Source: Lingula anatina | Lineage: Eukaryota; Brachiopoda; Lingulata; Lingulida; Lingulidae | NCBI RefSeq assembly: GCF_001039355.2 | Contig: NW_019775861.1 | Coordinates: 64,001-124,000, forward strand | Direction of reading: 5' to 3' | Length of the DNA stretch: 60,000 nt | Shown: in pieces, positions 23,853 to 36,401 of the stretch | Position numbering within the stretch: position 1 is the first letter of the stretch | Layout: each line of letters begins with the position of its first letter | Made by a program: the position numbers and the translations under genes | Notes under the pieces: model-generated | What the model was told of the DNA's origin: nothing | Seen by the model: only the letters and a program-made list of their open reading frames with translations | The model's database searches: none

Positions 23853-24909
23853 AAAATACTACGAAGTCGGGCATGGTATTCTAAGATATTCTCAGATGAG
23901 TTAAAAAAAACTTGTGAATAACTAGATCATTCTTGATGTATGATTCAACCAAAGCAGGAATATAAATTTTGCAAATTGACAGGGGAGAATCACTTGACTA
24001 GCAAGTGTAATAACTTTTCAAATATCTTTTTATCTAATGCCTTTGATTTATTGTTTGTTTAAGTATGACTAGAGCTCATAATGCTATTGTGCTGGTTTTT
24101 CCCATGTGCTTAATTATTTTATTTACTCTACATATCATTTACCTTAGGCTTACAATATATATTATCATGATAAAGAATGTTACACTTATCAGTGTGTCAG
24201 TTATGATTGAAGAAAATGAAAAATTTTGCTGTGCATATTTTTAAAATTTTCACTGTTTTAACTCAGTTATGATTTCTTTAATTTTGAATATGTAGAAAAT
24301 TATCGAAAACAAAATTATTTTCATAATGAGCCCAGATGTTTTTCAAGTATTCTTTGACCAAATCATTCTTTTTGTTTGCCTAACATTCTGAGTAACTTTT
24401 AATCATTTTGCCTGGCTTAAATCACCCCACAACTCTCAGTCCATGAATAAAATATAGATTGTTTGAAATATGTCTAGATAAAAGGATTAAAATTACATCT
24501 TGCTTGACACAAAAATCAGTCCAACATGGGTAATTAGACAGATGGTTTGATTGATAAATTAATTAATTAGCTTAGATGCAAAATATCCCTTTGTGCAGAG
24601 ACACGTCTTATTAAGAGAGCCCAGGATGCCCGTATTGTTTGTCTATCGCCTGGTTCTAGGTACGTTTCTGATTGAAATCTGACCTTGTCAAGTGGGTTGT
24701 GAGTACAGGACCTGTCTTTGTCTGGTTTGGATATGGATTTATGTGATTGCTTGAGTTTTTTTTCCAATCAGAGATTCTTCCATTCTAGAGTGTAAAAATG
24801 ACTGGTTTGGCTGAGCGGTTCCTCTGAACTAAAAAACTGATGATGACTTTCTGCACAGTTTGCACTTGTTCAGCACTGTGAATTGGTTGGCACATTTTTA
24901 AATTTAACT

Positions 24910-25076
24910 AGAAAGCACTCCGAGAGCACAGACCTCGGCCAAGGCAGCGATTTATTATTATTATTGATTGATTATTGATCCGGTCACCACCAAAAACTAA
25001 TCATCTGTTCCTTGGCCCACTTCTGACAGTTCCTGAAAATTTTAAATTGGTCCATAACTTTTTGAGTTATGTTGAT

Positions 25077-25109
<33 letters not shown>

Positions 25110-25140
25110 GGGTGAAAACATAACCCCCTTGGCGGAGGTA
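24910..25140 (-). mobile_element. Short inverted-repeat element, CCTTGGCGGAGGT family
   Basis: Ends are GACCTCGGCCAAGG (24931-24944) and CCTTGGCGGAGGTA (25127-25140), which are inverted copies with one mismatch over the core. The body holds CCATAACTTTTTGAGTTAT and a (GACA)n run. I recognise the layout as a non-autonomous repeat common in aquatic animal genomes. A second, longer copy lies at 34050-34642 in the other orientation. Confidence 0.65.
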
Positions 25141-27042
25141 AAAATCAATCCATGGTAGTTTGTTTAAATATTAAGGCTCTCTCTCTTCCAGTTTTTTCTT
25201 TGTTAAACTTAATTCTGTTGTTAAATTGTTGATTTAAAAAAGAAAATACTTTTGCACATTTTAAAAGCCATTATGTTTCTAACCCTGTACTTTTCAGTGC
25301 ACTTATAAATGTAAATGGGTATTTTTCCGCAGATAATTGCCATAAATAACCTGTAATAATCCCAATGCTGAAGAACTTGCTAGTAAATTTTATGTGTTAT
25401 ATGTTGATTTTAAGGGACCTGAAGTAAGAGTGAGAAAAAAAATTGTTGATTTTTCCACAGATTCTCAGCAATGAAGTCCCAAGCACACGAGTAACTCATA
25501 ACTCGAAATGTACTTTCTCTAAATGTACTATTGTGGTAGTCACATTTTTTCTCTTGGGTAAAGCCAAGTGAATGTTTACAGGCATTCCTTACATTTTCAC
25601 ATCGTGTCAAATTGCACATTCTGAGTGGGGAGGTAATAATTTTATTTCTGAAGAAGAATGACGTATACTTATACATCAGCACAGGTTATTATAAATAAAA
25701 AAGGAAAATTTAAGACACTGATGATGATATGTATCATCCCCGTAGTCCTCTGTGGTACTTACTCCATATGAAAATTTAATTTTAATTGACTACTCTACTT
25801 AACGCTAAAAACTTGATAGATTTCAGAAATTATTTGCTAAGTTAACATTTCATAAAATAGAATTGATTTGACTGGCTGTAGTCAAATACATTTGTAGAAA
25901 AAATTATGAAAAAGAAGTGATTAGAAAAGAAGTGGTTAAGCAAAAAAAAAAAAATTGCTGTTGCTACTCCACTGATAAATATCTTTTTACTTACTTTTTA
26001 TGTTTTAGTAGTTTAAAGTTAATTGTTTTTATTATTTTTAAATTGAATTTGAAGTAAGTTTATATAATAGATAAGCATTGCAATTTTTTTTCAATTTTGA
26101 ATAGTATACTGCATATAGTGGTCAACATAAAGTCTAGTGAAATGAGTACAACATTATACACTGTACAAGAAGTCATGAATATTATTTAAAAAATAATTCT
26201 ATGGGGTATTTAATGGTATGATACTCTTTAAGTAAACCATAAAATTTTAAGAAATAAGTCTAAACCAATCATCATTAGTCAAAGTTCATAATTTTTGTTC
26301 ATAACTTCATGATGATTTGGAGTCTAAATTCTAGGTTTTTTTAAACTACATATTATCTCCTTATTCTAGTCCTACATTTAACAAAGACCAAACAAAATTA
26401 TTTTAAAACATATTAGATGATAGATTAAATCCTTAATTAAAAATTAAAAATTACTCTGGATGGAAAATTAGTATATCTACCTGAATTAAACAGGTGTACA
26501 GAGATATTACATGTAGCATGAAAAATCAACTGATTCAGATACAGAACTGAACAAGGTACAGATTTTGTTTTATTAATGAAGATAGAAAAAAAATTAAAGA
26601 TTGATTATTCAATAAATGCATCCATTAATATCAAAAAGCGCAATCTATATCTCACCTGGCAAGTTGTGTTAACAACATCCATTCTTGCTTGTCAATTAGT
26701 GGCATTTGAATAGTGACTCTTAGATCATTTATGATCATGGCTTCTCCTAGGTGTTTTCAGATATTTTGCTTGCAATTTGTCGAAGATGAAACGAGATTGT
26801 GCTTTTGATCAGCAACCTGTCATTTTACCTGTGATATATACCGGAGAGATGATCAGTTAAGATAATTATTGATTGCAATTAGTCTAAGCTGACAAGAGGC
26901 CAGGCTGGCAGTGAACAATACCGAGGAGGTTTAAAAGGAAGGAAAATGGCAGACTGACACTTTTATTAGTAATGCACTGTATATGAACAGATCTGAAATA
27001 AACCACAGAAATGGCCATCTGGTACAAAGATATATAATAAAC

Positions 27043-27045
<3 letters not shown>

Positions 27046-27099
<54 letters not shown>
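27046..27099 (+). repeat. (TA)n microsatellite
   Basis: Uninterrupted TA repeat of about 54 bases. Confidence 0.97.
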
Positions 27100-27102
<3 letters not shown>

Positions 27103-27427
27103 GCCTAACATTAAAGACAACACATACTACTCATTAACCAAGTAAAAAGTTTAATTCTTCATTGAATGAATGGTGAAATGTGCTATAATATACCTTGTTT
27201 TTATTGTTAATGTATAGGTTTGGCACACTGGACAAATTTTTCATCCGTAATAAAACAGTCTTAAAGTAATATTTGTGTCAAATTTGAAAGATGTATGTGT
27301 TATAGTTTCATGTGAAATACAACTTTAGAGGGCCAATTTCTGTCTGCAATGCAAAATGAACACCACCATATACCTGATATAATTTTCAACAATTACACAG
27401 CTTTTTTTCCCTTTTTTGTGGGTTACA

Positions 27428-27787
27428 CAGACATGCTGAAAACTATTCAGAATGGTCGGACATTTGGACCGGCAGTAATGAAAAATTTACTGGACCAAAT
27501 GGATTTTTGTCGGACCAAAAATCACCCTATTCGTTTGAGACAGAAACTACCAGTAATATTAGGGTAGCTTACTTTGTTTGTGAGTGTGATATGTTTGAAA
27601 TGGGAGGGAAAACGCTTTGGGTCTTATATAATTTTATTAGTGAAGTATGTCGAATTATGGCTGTGAATTCAAAATTGTGGCTCATAAACTCTTGTCGGTC
27701 CTTTGGACCGACTAAGTCCAATTTCTTACTGGTTCAGACAAATTTTGCCGGTCATGACTGATCAGACCGACAGTTTCAGCATGTCTG
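27428..27787. mobile_element. 360-bp TIR element with 6-bp target duplication
   Basis: Perfect 14-bp terminal inverted repeats CAGACATGCTGAAA (27428-27441) and TTTCAGCATGTCTG (27774-27787), flanked on both sides by GTTACA (27422-27427 and 27788-27793). The inner arms (GGTCGGAC..TTTGGACCGGCAGTAA, GTCGGACC and their counterparts GGTCCTTTGGACCGACTAAG, CCGGTCATGACTGATCAGACC) also fold back. No coding capacity. It is a MITE; superfamily not assigned. Confidence 0.75.
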
Positions 27788-29759
27788 GTTACATATTACA
27801 TATTTAATAGGGAGATTGATTTAAGACTGTATATTTTTTGTGCTTATTTGTTTAAAAAAGGAGAAAACTTACAAAAAATATAAAATTAATATGAATTTAT
27901 TATGAGATAGAATTGAGAATATAAAGAGTTGGCTTTTATTTGGAGGGCAGAAATTAAGGGCAAATCTTTACTTCCATCATAATTGATGCTTGTCATTTCT
28001 ACAGCTTCTCCCAAGAGATGCCTCTGGGGGCTTAAATCCAGGCACCAGCGCCGGGCTTTTTCCTGGAAATCGGAATATATTGTATTGTTTTTAGGTGGGC
28101 CCTGGATTTCCAGGGCTCTCAAATTTTCAGGTGAAAATCAATGAAGATGAGACCACCTCTACTAGAAGTGGCAGCACTTCTGGTGGAACACTTAGGGCCC
28201 CATTAACATTTGACTTATTTCAAAGGTAGAATATTTATTTCTGCCAGCAGTGTGGGAGCCAGCCGTCAAATTTGACAGTATTTCTGACATCCAAACTTGA
28301 TATTTATATCACCCAATTTACTGTCTGGAAGCAAATTTTAGGAAAAATCTCGTTGGCTTTGTAAGATCCAGATCTCAAACTATAGCCAGACAAGCCTAAC
28401 CAGCTAATTATGATCACTGATTTGAAGCACTCAATTTGAATATCAGTTAAAGTTCATAATTTTTGAAGGCCTTCCTATGTTTTTTTTTTCTGTTCAGTTT
28501 GAGAAAATGTGCATACTAAGTAAGCATTGCTTTTTTTTGTTGAGATAAATTTTAATTAAGCTCAATTTCATTGTTTCATTGGTAAACTCTGTATTTTTAC
28601 CAGTCTGGCTTCACCATCTATATTATTGCTATATATTAGGTGATGTTTTAGTATATGGTCTTCCTAAAGCTTCATTCATGTAAGTGAAGGGTGCAGGAGT
28701 AAGGGGGGTAAAATGTGAAGGTCCTTTTCACATCATGTAGAACACTTCTGTTTTGATCCATTTTGACTGGTCCTGTTATGGAAAATGTGAAACACTATTA
28801 AATATTATGAAAATTTATTATTATTATTATTATTATTATATATAATCACACTTGGGGGGGGGAGTACATACTTTCACAACAGCTTGGGGTATAGAGCAAT
28901 CAAAATTCATCATATGTGATGGCTCTGTTAAGTAAGATAACTGATGTAATAGCCATGATGCTGAGTTGTTAAAACAATTTCTTGAAATGGTAGGAAAACA
29001 GAAAAATGTATTGCACAATGTTAAAAGGGCTTCATCATGACCTTAATCATGTATGTACATTAATTAGAATTTTTTTTATTAGACAAACATGTTCTTTCTG
29101 ACAGAAAGTCAACTCACTTTTGAAATATTTTCAATATACATCTTTTAAGCAAAATGTTACTTTCCAAAGTAGTTTTTAAACATTTTTGGGGCTGGTGTAC
29201 TCAGTAATAATTCATATTGTTCAAATTTTTTGAGTAATATCTGGAAATTTTAGATCCCTGTGATTACCTTGATGGTTGTCTGGTTTACAATCTCCAAGTC
29301 CATGGTGTTAATGTTAACAACTGTTACAGTAGGAGTAGTAGTAGTGAATATGGTCTGTGCTCACCATGTCATCCAAGCAATATTAGCCACTAAAAAAAAA
29401 TGTGACAGGGCTGAAGAAGAGTCTTTGTGATTTGGGGTTCATTTGTTGTAAATTAGAAAAAAAAAAAAACAGTAATGATTGTATGCCAAATGTTCCCTCA
29501 CCCTCACTTTTCAGCCTTCACTTATAAAGGGAATATGAAGCATCTATTTTTCAGCAGTAAATCATGGAACATTTTTGATCAGATATTGACTTTCAACACC
29601 ATGATTTCAGCGAAGACTACTCATTGGCCAGACATATTTGCCAAATGATAAAGATGATAGATTTTGGTCATAAAACTTTATTGGAGTATTTTTTCTTATG
29701 CATGTGCTTCTTTTTGGATAATTTGGAGCCAAAAATATGTGCTGCGATTAAAGTTTTAT

Positions 29760-29846
29760 CTTTCTAAACTGAAGTGTCATGCACCCTTATAAAAGTACAT
29801 TAGTAATGTATTTTTATAAGGGTGCATGATACTTCAGTTCAGAAAG
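29760..29846. repeat. Near-perfect palindrome, 41-bp arms
   Basis: Arms 29760-29800 and 29806-29846 around a 5-base loop (TAGTA). Of 41 pairs, 38 are Watson-Crick; read as + strand RNA, two of the remaining three are G-U wobbles and one is A-C. Weaker pairing extends outwards about 10 bases. No direct repeat flanks it. It could be a miniature palindromic element or encode a long hairpin RNA. Confidence 0.8.
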
Positions 29847-31313
29847 AAAAAACTGATTAGAAAAGTGAAGGTTGTCTGGTATTTCTTTTTCCATGAGCTT
29901 TTATGTACCAGTATCTCTTGGCCTTTATCTTTGGTTAATTTTCTCTGCAGGCTCCAAGCATGCAAGCTGCTTTTACTGAGTGGTTATTTCTGGGAGATTA
30001 TACATAAACGTAATATGAATATACTGTGTTGAAAGACAAAGACAGTCTAGTAGAGTAACATCAGGTAAAAGTACTAGGGCGCAGATGGAAACTTTTTTGT
30101 TCACTTTAAACGAAGCCAAGGGGAAATAAAAAGAAAAGTATATAATGAATTTTTTATTTGCCCACAATTATGCATATTTATATGATTTTAAAAAGCATGT
30201 ATTATTGCCTTATGCCAACATTAAAAAGATTATTTTTGATTAAGCAAATAAAAATGAAGAAATGTGAAAAAAAAAATCTTTGATAATAATAATATACGTG
30301 TCTTTTGTATTTAACCTTGTTCATGGGAATTGAAAGTGAGAGTGATATTATTGTTTTGAACTTGACCTTTCCATGAAAATAAAAAATTATGATGCGGGCT
30401 CTTTTTAGACTCAACCTTGAATGTTGCATTTAGGGCACCTTTATGTATACACAACTAACAAATTACATCAAAAATCAGGCGAAGCTTAGACTGGTATGGA
30501 TCGTAGGAAACTTAGTTGCATTTCATAATAAAAAATCAGCACCGTTTTTATCTTAATCTCTTTTTCTCTTCGTTTGTTCGTTTGTTGATTGGTTTAAACT
30601 GGAAGGTCTTTCAGAGCAAACTGTGATTGCTTAACAATGATTTTTACTTTCAATGTTAAAAAGAAACCATAACAGCACCAACCTGCTGACTACAGGCATT
30701 ATGAGCATCTGCATTGTTGATGAAACATTATTTGACCGCCATTGCCAAGTGGAATTTACGGGGAATTTACGCAGCGGAGTTGAGCAGTCCTGACGAAGCC
30801 CAGAAACTTAATTTGCTTTGTGCAACAGACCCCCGGAAACATCAATTTACCAGACAAAGTATGCAAAACAAATTCCTGGGTCTGGGTCCCAATATACCCT
30901 TCCAATAACAAATACTACATAAGCATGTGTGTGCATGCGTGCTTTTGTGTGTGCACACATACTCTGCAGGAGTGATGCAGTGGTAAAACCTAGCAGTGCT
31001 TTGTGCATATAAGAACATTTATGTTAAGAGAAAGCGGACTGCTATAGCTGCACAAAACTGTTGGTTGAAACTTCTTTTTTTTTTTTTTTCTTTTGCATGA
31101 TGTGAATGTTTCCTGGTATGCATGCGTCCTTGGCGCCATCTTTAAAGATTTATATTTTGCTTTAGTATCAGTTAACTGCATCAAGAAAATGTGTCTGGAA
31201 TTAATGTATGGAGGTTTTGTCTGTAGGCACAGTTGCATTTTTTTTTTTTTTTCAAAAGTTTGCCAGCTTTATCTGGTTTATCTCCCATGCACTTCTTTAT
31301 TTATACAGATGTA

Positions 31314-31314
31314 C

Positions 31315-31358
<44 letters not shown>
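31314..31358 (+). repeat. (ATT)n repeat
   Basis: Trinucleotide tract of about 15 units. A shorter (ATT)n lies near 28816-28842. Confidence 0.95.
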
Positions 31359-33786
31359 GATTTCTTTTATTCTCATATTTTATACTGTAAATACATGTTT
31401 AAAACGTATAGTGGTTCGATACATTTCAAGTAATGTAAAAGTATTGTTGGCAGCCCTTGCAAAGAAAATACAATGTTCATGCTTATAATATAGGCTGTTT
31501 GGAATGAAGAGAACTGTTAGTTTATTCGAGTGTGCTACAGTAATTATAGGTGTGTGTTGTACGTCTGTAAACCAGTACTAGTTGGGGATCGCACAGACAT
31601 TGCATGCACACGTTAGTTTATTGTGTGCAAACTCAGTAAGCAGATGCGTGTGCATACTAGAAATGTGTGCATATATATATATGTTTGCAATGGCATGATA
31701 AAAATGTGTCAGGTACTAAAATATAGATATGTCAATTAAGAGATTAATTTCAAGCACTGGAAGTGCAACTTCCCTCCCCCTTCTCCATATCTCTTCGTAG
31801 GTGATCTTTGTGCACATTAGATATCGTGGAGCAAGCATAAATAGTTCATTTATGCACATGGATTTTTAATCTGTTTTTGTCAAGCTTGGGAACAGAGCCC
31901 CATGTTATTCCATGCATGTGTTACATGTACATAGATGATATTCACTGTACGCCGTGGTCTGACCTTACTGTGCATGAAGACATGTTGGCCGCGTTCACCC
32001 TAGTTCCAGTCTGAATCATGGGTGGACTGAGACTTAAAGGAATCTCTATCTCTGTGGGTTTTAATTGCAGTTAACTTTGTACTGATTGTCAGTTTCATAT
32101 CACACTAATAATTTTATTTTAAGTATCTGACTTACCCCATCCCCAGTATCTCACTGACTTTCTTCCAGATTTATTTTTAGGCATGTGATTTTGGATAAAA
32201 TTTCAATCTGAGATCTATAACTAGTACTTCATCTCATCTTTTAAAAGATACAAAAAACAAAGCAAATATTTGTTTACTTTTGCAAAATAATTATTGAATA
32301 ATTTAGCTAGAGTAAAAATAATTTGCCGTGTGTTCACGAAGGCTACTTGCATCAGTTTAGACAATATCAGTTGCGAATTCTTTTAGTTTTGTGTGAACAG
32401 ACCTGTAGGTGACATTTAGTTTGGGTGAAGAAAAGCTTGTATTACATCTGGGACAGCAGGGTAAGGCACCAGACCATATTGTAAAAGGTGACACACACTA
32501 TCTCTTACGCTGACACTGTTTTCACCTGTATAATTACTAACTAGTAGAGATGTCAAGACACATGTACAGATAGGGTACTAAGAAATGGGCCTAAGTCTGC
32601 ATCTGGTGTTGACTTAGTTTTCACCTGTGTTTAGGGATATCGAGATATCAAGGCATGTGTACAAAATGTGTGCTGAGAAACATGTCACTATTTGTTTGAA
32701 TATTTGTTATTGATGCTACAACATTACGTAATTTTAATTAATTCAACATTATCTAATGCTATATAATAACTAACACTATTATTTTACTAGGGACCTTTCA
32801 GTAAAAGCGTCTGCCACCGTCCAAATTTAAAACACAATTTTTTTGTTTTTCCTTCAATTATATTTTTGCTGGTGTTAATGAGAAGAAGTAAATGTGTCTT
32901 TTCAGCCACATTCACACCAGAACTATTGAAGATTAGGAATGGGACTAGAATATATGCACACTTGTGATTAGATGATATGTAACAAGACTCCATATTCGTG
33001 ATGGTTTTAATAACCTTGGATTAAAAATTGGATCTTCAGATTAGGCTTTTTTGAGAAAGTGGAGAGTAAGATTGAGCATTTGTTCCAATATAAGAGTAGC
33101 ATTCATGTCAATACATGCAGACTGCCTCCTATGCATAGATTATTATTATTATTTATTCATGTATTTTATTTTATTCTTTTTTTTTTCTTTTTTTTTTTTT
33201 TCTTTTGCTATTGTACTTGTTTTGCATATGCATGCATCAGCTTATGAATAAATTGAAAATGATAGCGTTTAAGATCCAGTTTTATCATACTGGCATTATA
33301 TTGGATCGGAAAATCATTTGCCTTGTTGGCAAAATTGAAGTTGGAATTTAATGTAGTAAACAAACCTAGTAATTTTACCTCTCTCTTTAGAAGGTCATTC
33401 GAAATTGAAAGAATAGTTTACTCATAGTTTGAGTCAATGTCAATGACCTTTTGGCAAACATCTTACTAGATTCAGTCATAACAAACCTGCATTGATAGTT
33501 TACCCAGATTATGTGATGTATTTGTCTAGAATCCCGGAATCCTTGCTAGAATTTCTAGTGAATTCGAGGAGCTCATGAGAGCTGCCACCCAGGGCTCAGA
33601 TCAAGTCCCCCTGGCTGTTTTATTCACACTTACAATTAAGTATAACATGATTCCCCTGCAGCTTTCCTTACAGCTTGGAGAGTTGAGCCGTTAATAACTT
33701 AAAGGCCTTGTAGCATTAATGATACAGCCATGAAATGAGAGAAAACGTGAGATATTAATGTCAGGAGCAAAAAAAAGGCCGTTAAG

Positions 33787-33816
33787 TATTATTATTATTA
33801 TTATTATTGTGGATAT

Positions 33817-33848
<32 letters not shown>

Positions 33849-33849
33849 G
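33787..33849 (+). repeat. Duplicated (ATT)n block
   Basis: Two adjacent (ATT)n tracts, each followed by GTGGATATT and separated by AAG: a short tandem duplication that includes flanking DNA. Confidence 0.9.
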
Positions 33850-33952
33850 TGGATATTTTTAAAAATATGATTTATATTAATAAACTTGTGCATCAAATAC
33901 ATGGTCAAATCTAAAACAGTTTGAATCCCCAACAACTGCGCAGAAGACATGT

Positions 33953-34085
33953 AGATTTCTACCTCCACCATTATATAGGCAAATGGAGATTTCTACCTCC
34001 ACATTATATAGGCAAATGGAGATTTCTACCTCCACCATTATATAGGCAAATGGAGTTTTCTACCTCCACATTATATAGGCTTGGG
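33953..34085 (+). repeat. Four-copy 33/34-bp tandem repeat
   Basis: Units begin at about 33953, 33987, 34020 and 34054, each with TTTCTACCTCCAC and ATTATATAGG. Units alternate between CACCATT and CACATT, so the true period is probably 67 bp duplicated once. The last unit runs straight into the inverted-repeat element at its TACCTCC end. Confidence 0.9.
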
Positions 34086-34642
34086 AGGTTGTCTGTGGTT
34101 CTGCTTGTATGTATGCTTGTCTGTTCATCTGTCAGCAACATAAGTTCAGAAGTTATGGACAGAATTTGATGAAATTTTCGGAAACCATCAGGTGTGGACC
34201 AAGTAAAAAATGAGTACTAGTAGGTTTTTGTGGTGTTTGAGATAACAGTCTAGATCATTAAGTTCCATTTGTTGTCAGCCAATCTGTTTGTCTGTTGAGC
34301 AACATTATACAAAAAAGTTATGCATGGATTTCAGTAAAATGTTCAGGATAGGTCAGAAATGTTCCAACTTTTATTGTTCGAAATAGCTCGGATATGCCAG
34401 AAATTACAGAGTTTATGTTATTAGCTGCTACTGTATTGGAGGATAGGAGTCGTGAGCTGACCATTCCTGAATGCTTGTTTGTTTTTACACTTATATATCT
34501 AGAGTAGTTGAAAATATCACTATGGCATACGTTTGGTTATGCAAACATTTTATAAGAACATTAGATTTTGGAAGTGATCCATTAATTAATTAATTGATTA
34601 ATGAGAATTGAGCCATCTTGGCAGAGGTCTGCATTCTCGGAT
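34050..34642 (+). mobile_element. Second copy of the CCTTGGCGGAGGT-family element
   Basis: Opposite orientation to 24910-25140. Left end TACCTCCAC..CTTGGGAGGTT; right end CTTGGCAGAGGTCTGC..TTCTCGG (34618-34642). The core (CTGTCAGCAACATAA..AGTTATGGAC) appears twice, near 34130 and 34290, so the element carries an internal duplication. Confidence 0.6.
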
Positions 34643-36401
34643 TCCTTTTTTAGTAGTTTCAGAAATATTCTGCAGAAGCTCTCTAAAAATGTGTCGTGCA
34701 GTAAAGAAAAAAATATATTTCATGTCAAAACTTATACCATAAACAAGTTCATGAACAACATCAGCTTGCTTTCAGCAATTCATTATTGCTGACATTGCAT
34801 GTTTAAACTTAAGATAGTCACAATCACAAATGGTTTTTAACATGCAGTTGTTTTACTCAATTTATATAACTATTTGTAATTGCTGTCATTAAAATTAGAT
34901 TTTATTTGATACGAACTTATTGTTCTAGATATGATAATGCTTTGTTTTTTATGTTCTCTGAAAGTATTGCGACACAGCTAAGCAGGTCATTTAGTAATAG
35001 ATTAAATTTTCTGCCTTTTTGTAAATAGGCTTCCATCACACACCTTATGCTTGTTTAATTTTCATGTTTATTGTAAGAAGTACTTCTGATTCCAGGTTTT
35101 AGTAAATAATACATATCAATCAATTTGATGTTTTGAAATGTGATTAATTAATTAATTACTTGAAAAAATTAAGAAAGTTTTACTGTGACTAACAAAGATA
35201 ATTAAGCATTTCTACAAGTATTGGTCAACAGTATTATGAATTAATTTTAAGGCGAGTTAAGATGATAGTTTGGTAATAGTTTTACATCTCCTTCCAGACG
35301 CTCAGAGACCATTTTCATCGTAGGCAGTCACCCAAGTCTCCAGGAAAAGAGGATGCAAATACAGAAGATCATTTAATATGTAGCTGCAACAGGAAGTGAT
35401 GATACAGGGTGAAGAAGAAACCAATGACAAAATTATCATCTTCATCTACATGCAGCAAGCAGTTTCCTTTTCACAACGAGTGCACATGGGTTTTTCTCTC
35501 CAAAGCCACAAGAACAAGAAAAAGACATAACAGCAGTATATGAAGATCGGCATTGTTGATGCGTAGTCTATGATGTGCAGCAGTAACTCTCATGTATTCC
35601 TTATAACACAGCAACATAATTGTTACCCAAGGGCGCCTTAGCACCCAAGCCTACAACGTTGCAGCAGCAACCCATGATTTGCTTTCACATTTTTTTTATG
35701 AGCAACAGGAGGAAGATTTCTAATGAATATGTGAACGAGTGTGCAAGCCATCGTGTTTTTGTTCTGCTTGATGGTGAAAATTGCTGTTCAATGAGGATAC
35801 GACATCTGTACCAGTGCCGTCTATACGGTGGCAGTCTTTCCTCTACAGCAATTTGTCTGCAGGTGAATGAGTAAAAAAAAAAGAAATTTATCAAGGGGGA
35901 AACTAAGCAGCAGTAGCCCTGTCTGTATTTCATTCCCATTAGAAGACATCTAAATCAGGGTGCAGCGTTTGCTGTGCTGGCACTGTGATAGAAACAGCCA
36001 TAATTTTCAACACAGAGTTAGCTACAAGTGAATAGGAATACTGAATTGAACTGTGATTGTTGCTGCCCTGTTTTTTTTTTTTTTTTTTATTTGTATTCAG
36101 AAACAGGATGTGAAGGCTTCATTGGTGAATGACATTTTCCAAGAAAGAAAGTCTACTTGGTTTGTTCCTTTTAATACAAGACTAACTGTCACCAATGCTA
36201 AAGATTTCGAATTTGTTAAACGAAAGTGCGCAGAAAAAAATCCATTTTTTTTTTTTTTAACAAATGTAATCTAGAATTCGGAAGCAAAAAATGTCACTTT
36301 GACCCTGACAAGAGAGAACACTATGTTCAACTTGGAAATGAGTGCTCAGTTTACACAAAGAGGATCTGTGTCCTGCACATAATTCAACCACTCATGATTT
36401 T

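Larger units (their letters stand above)
23100..35297. other. Gene-poor 12-kb region
   Basis: No convincing coding exon was found on either strand; the longest frames are short and follow base composition. It holds (TTTA)n, (TA)n and (ATT)n repeats, two elements of one inverted-repeat family (24910, 34050), a 360-bp TIR element (27428) and a perfect-looking hairpin (29760). A GC-richer patch at 30714-30908 could be conserved non-coding DNA or an exon; I could not identify it. Confidence 0.5.

Noticed and set aside
27886-28122. 78-codon minus-strand frame
   Set aside because: No known motif and no splice context; GC-richer patch only.
33953-34085. CRISPR-like array
   Set aside because: Units are contiguous without unique spacers, the genome is eukaryotic, and the repeat derives from a transposon end.
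36342-36401. Start of the PRRT4-like frame at 36342
   Set aside because: The codon there is GTG, directly after an in-frame TGA. The first ATG is at 36402.
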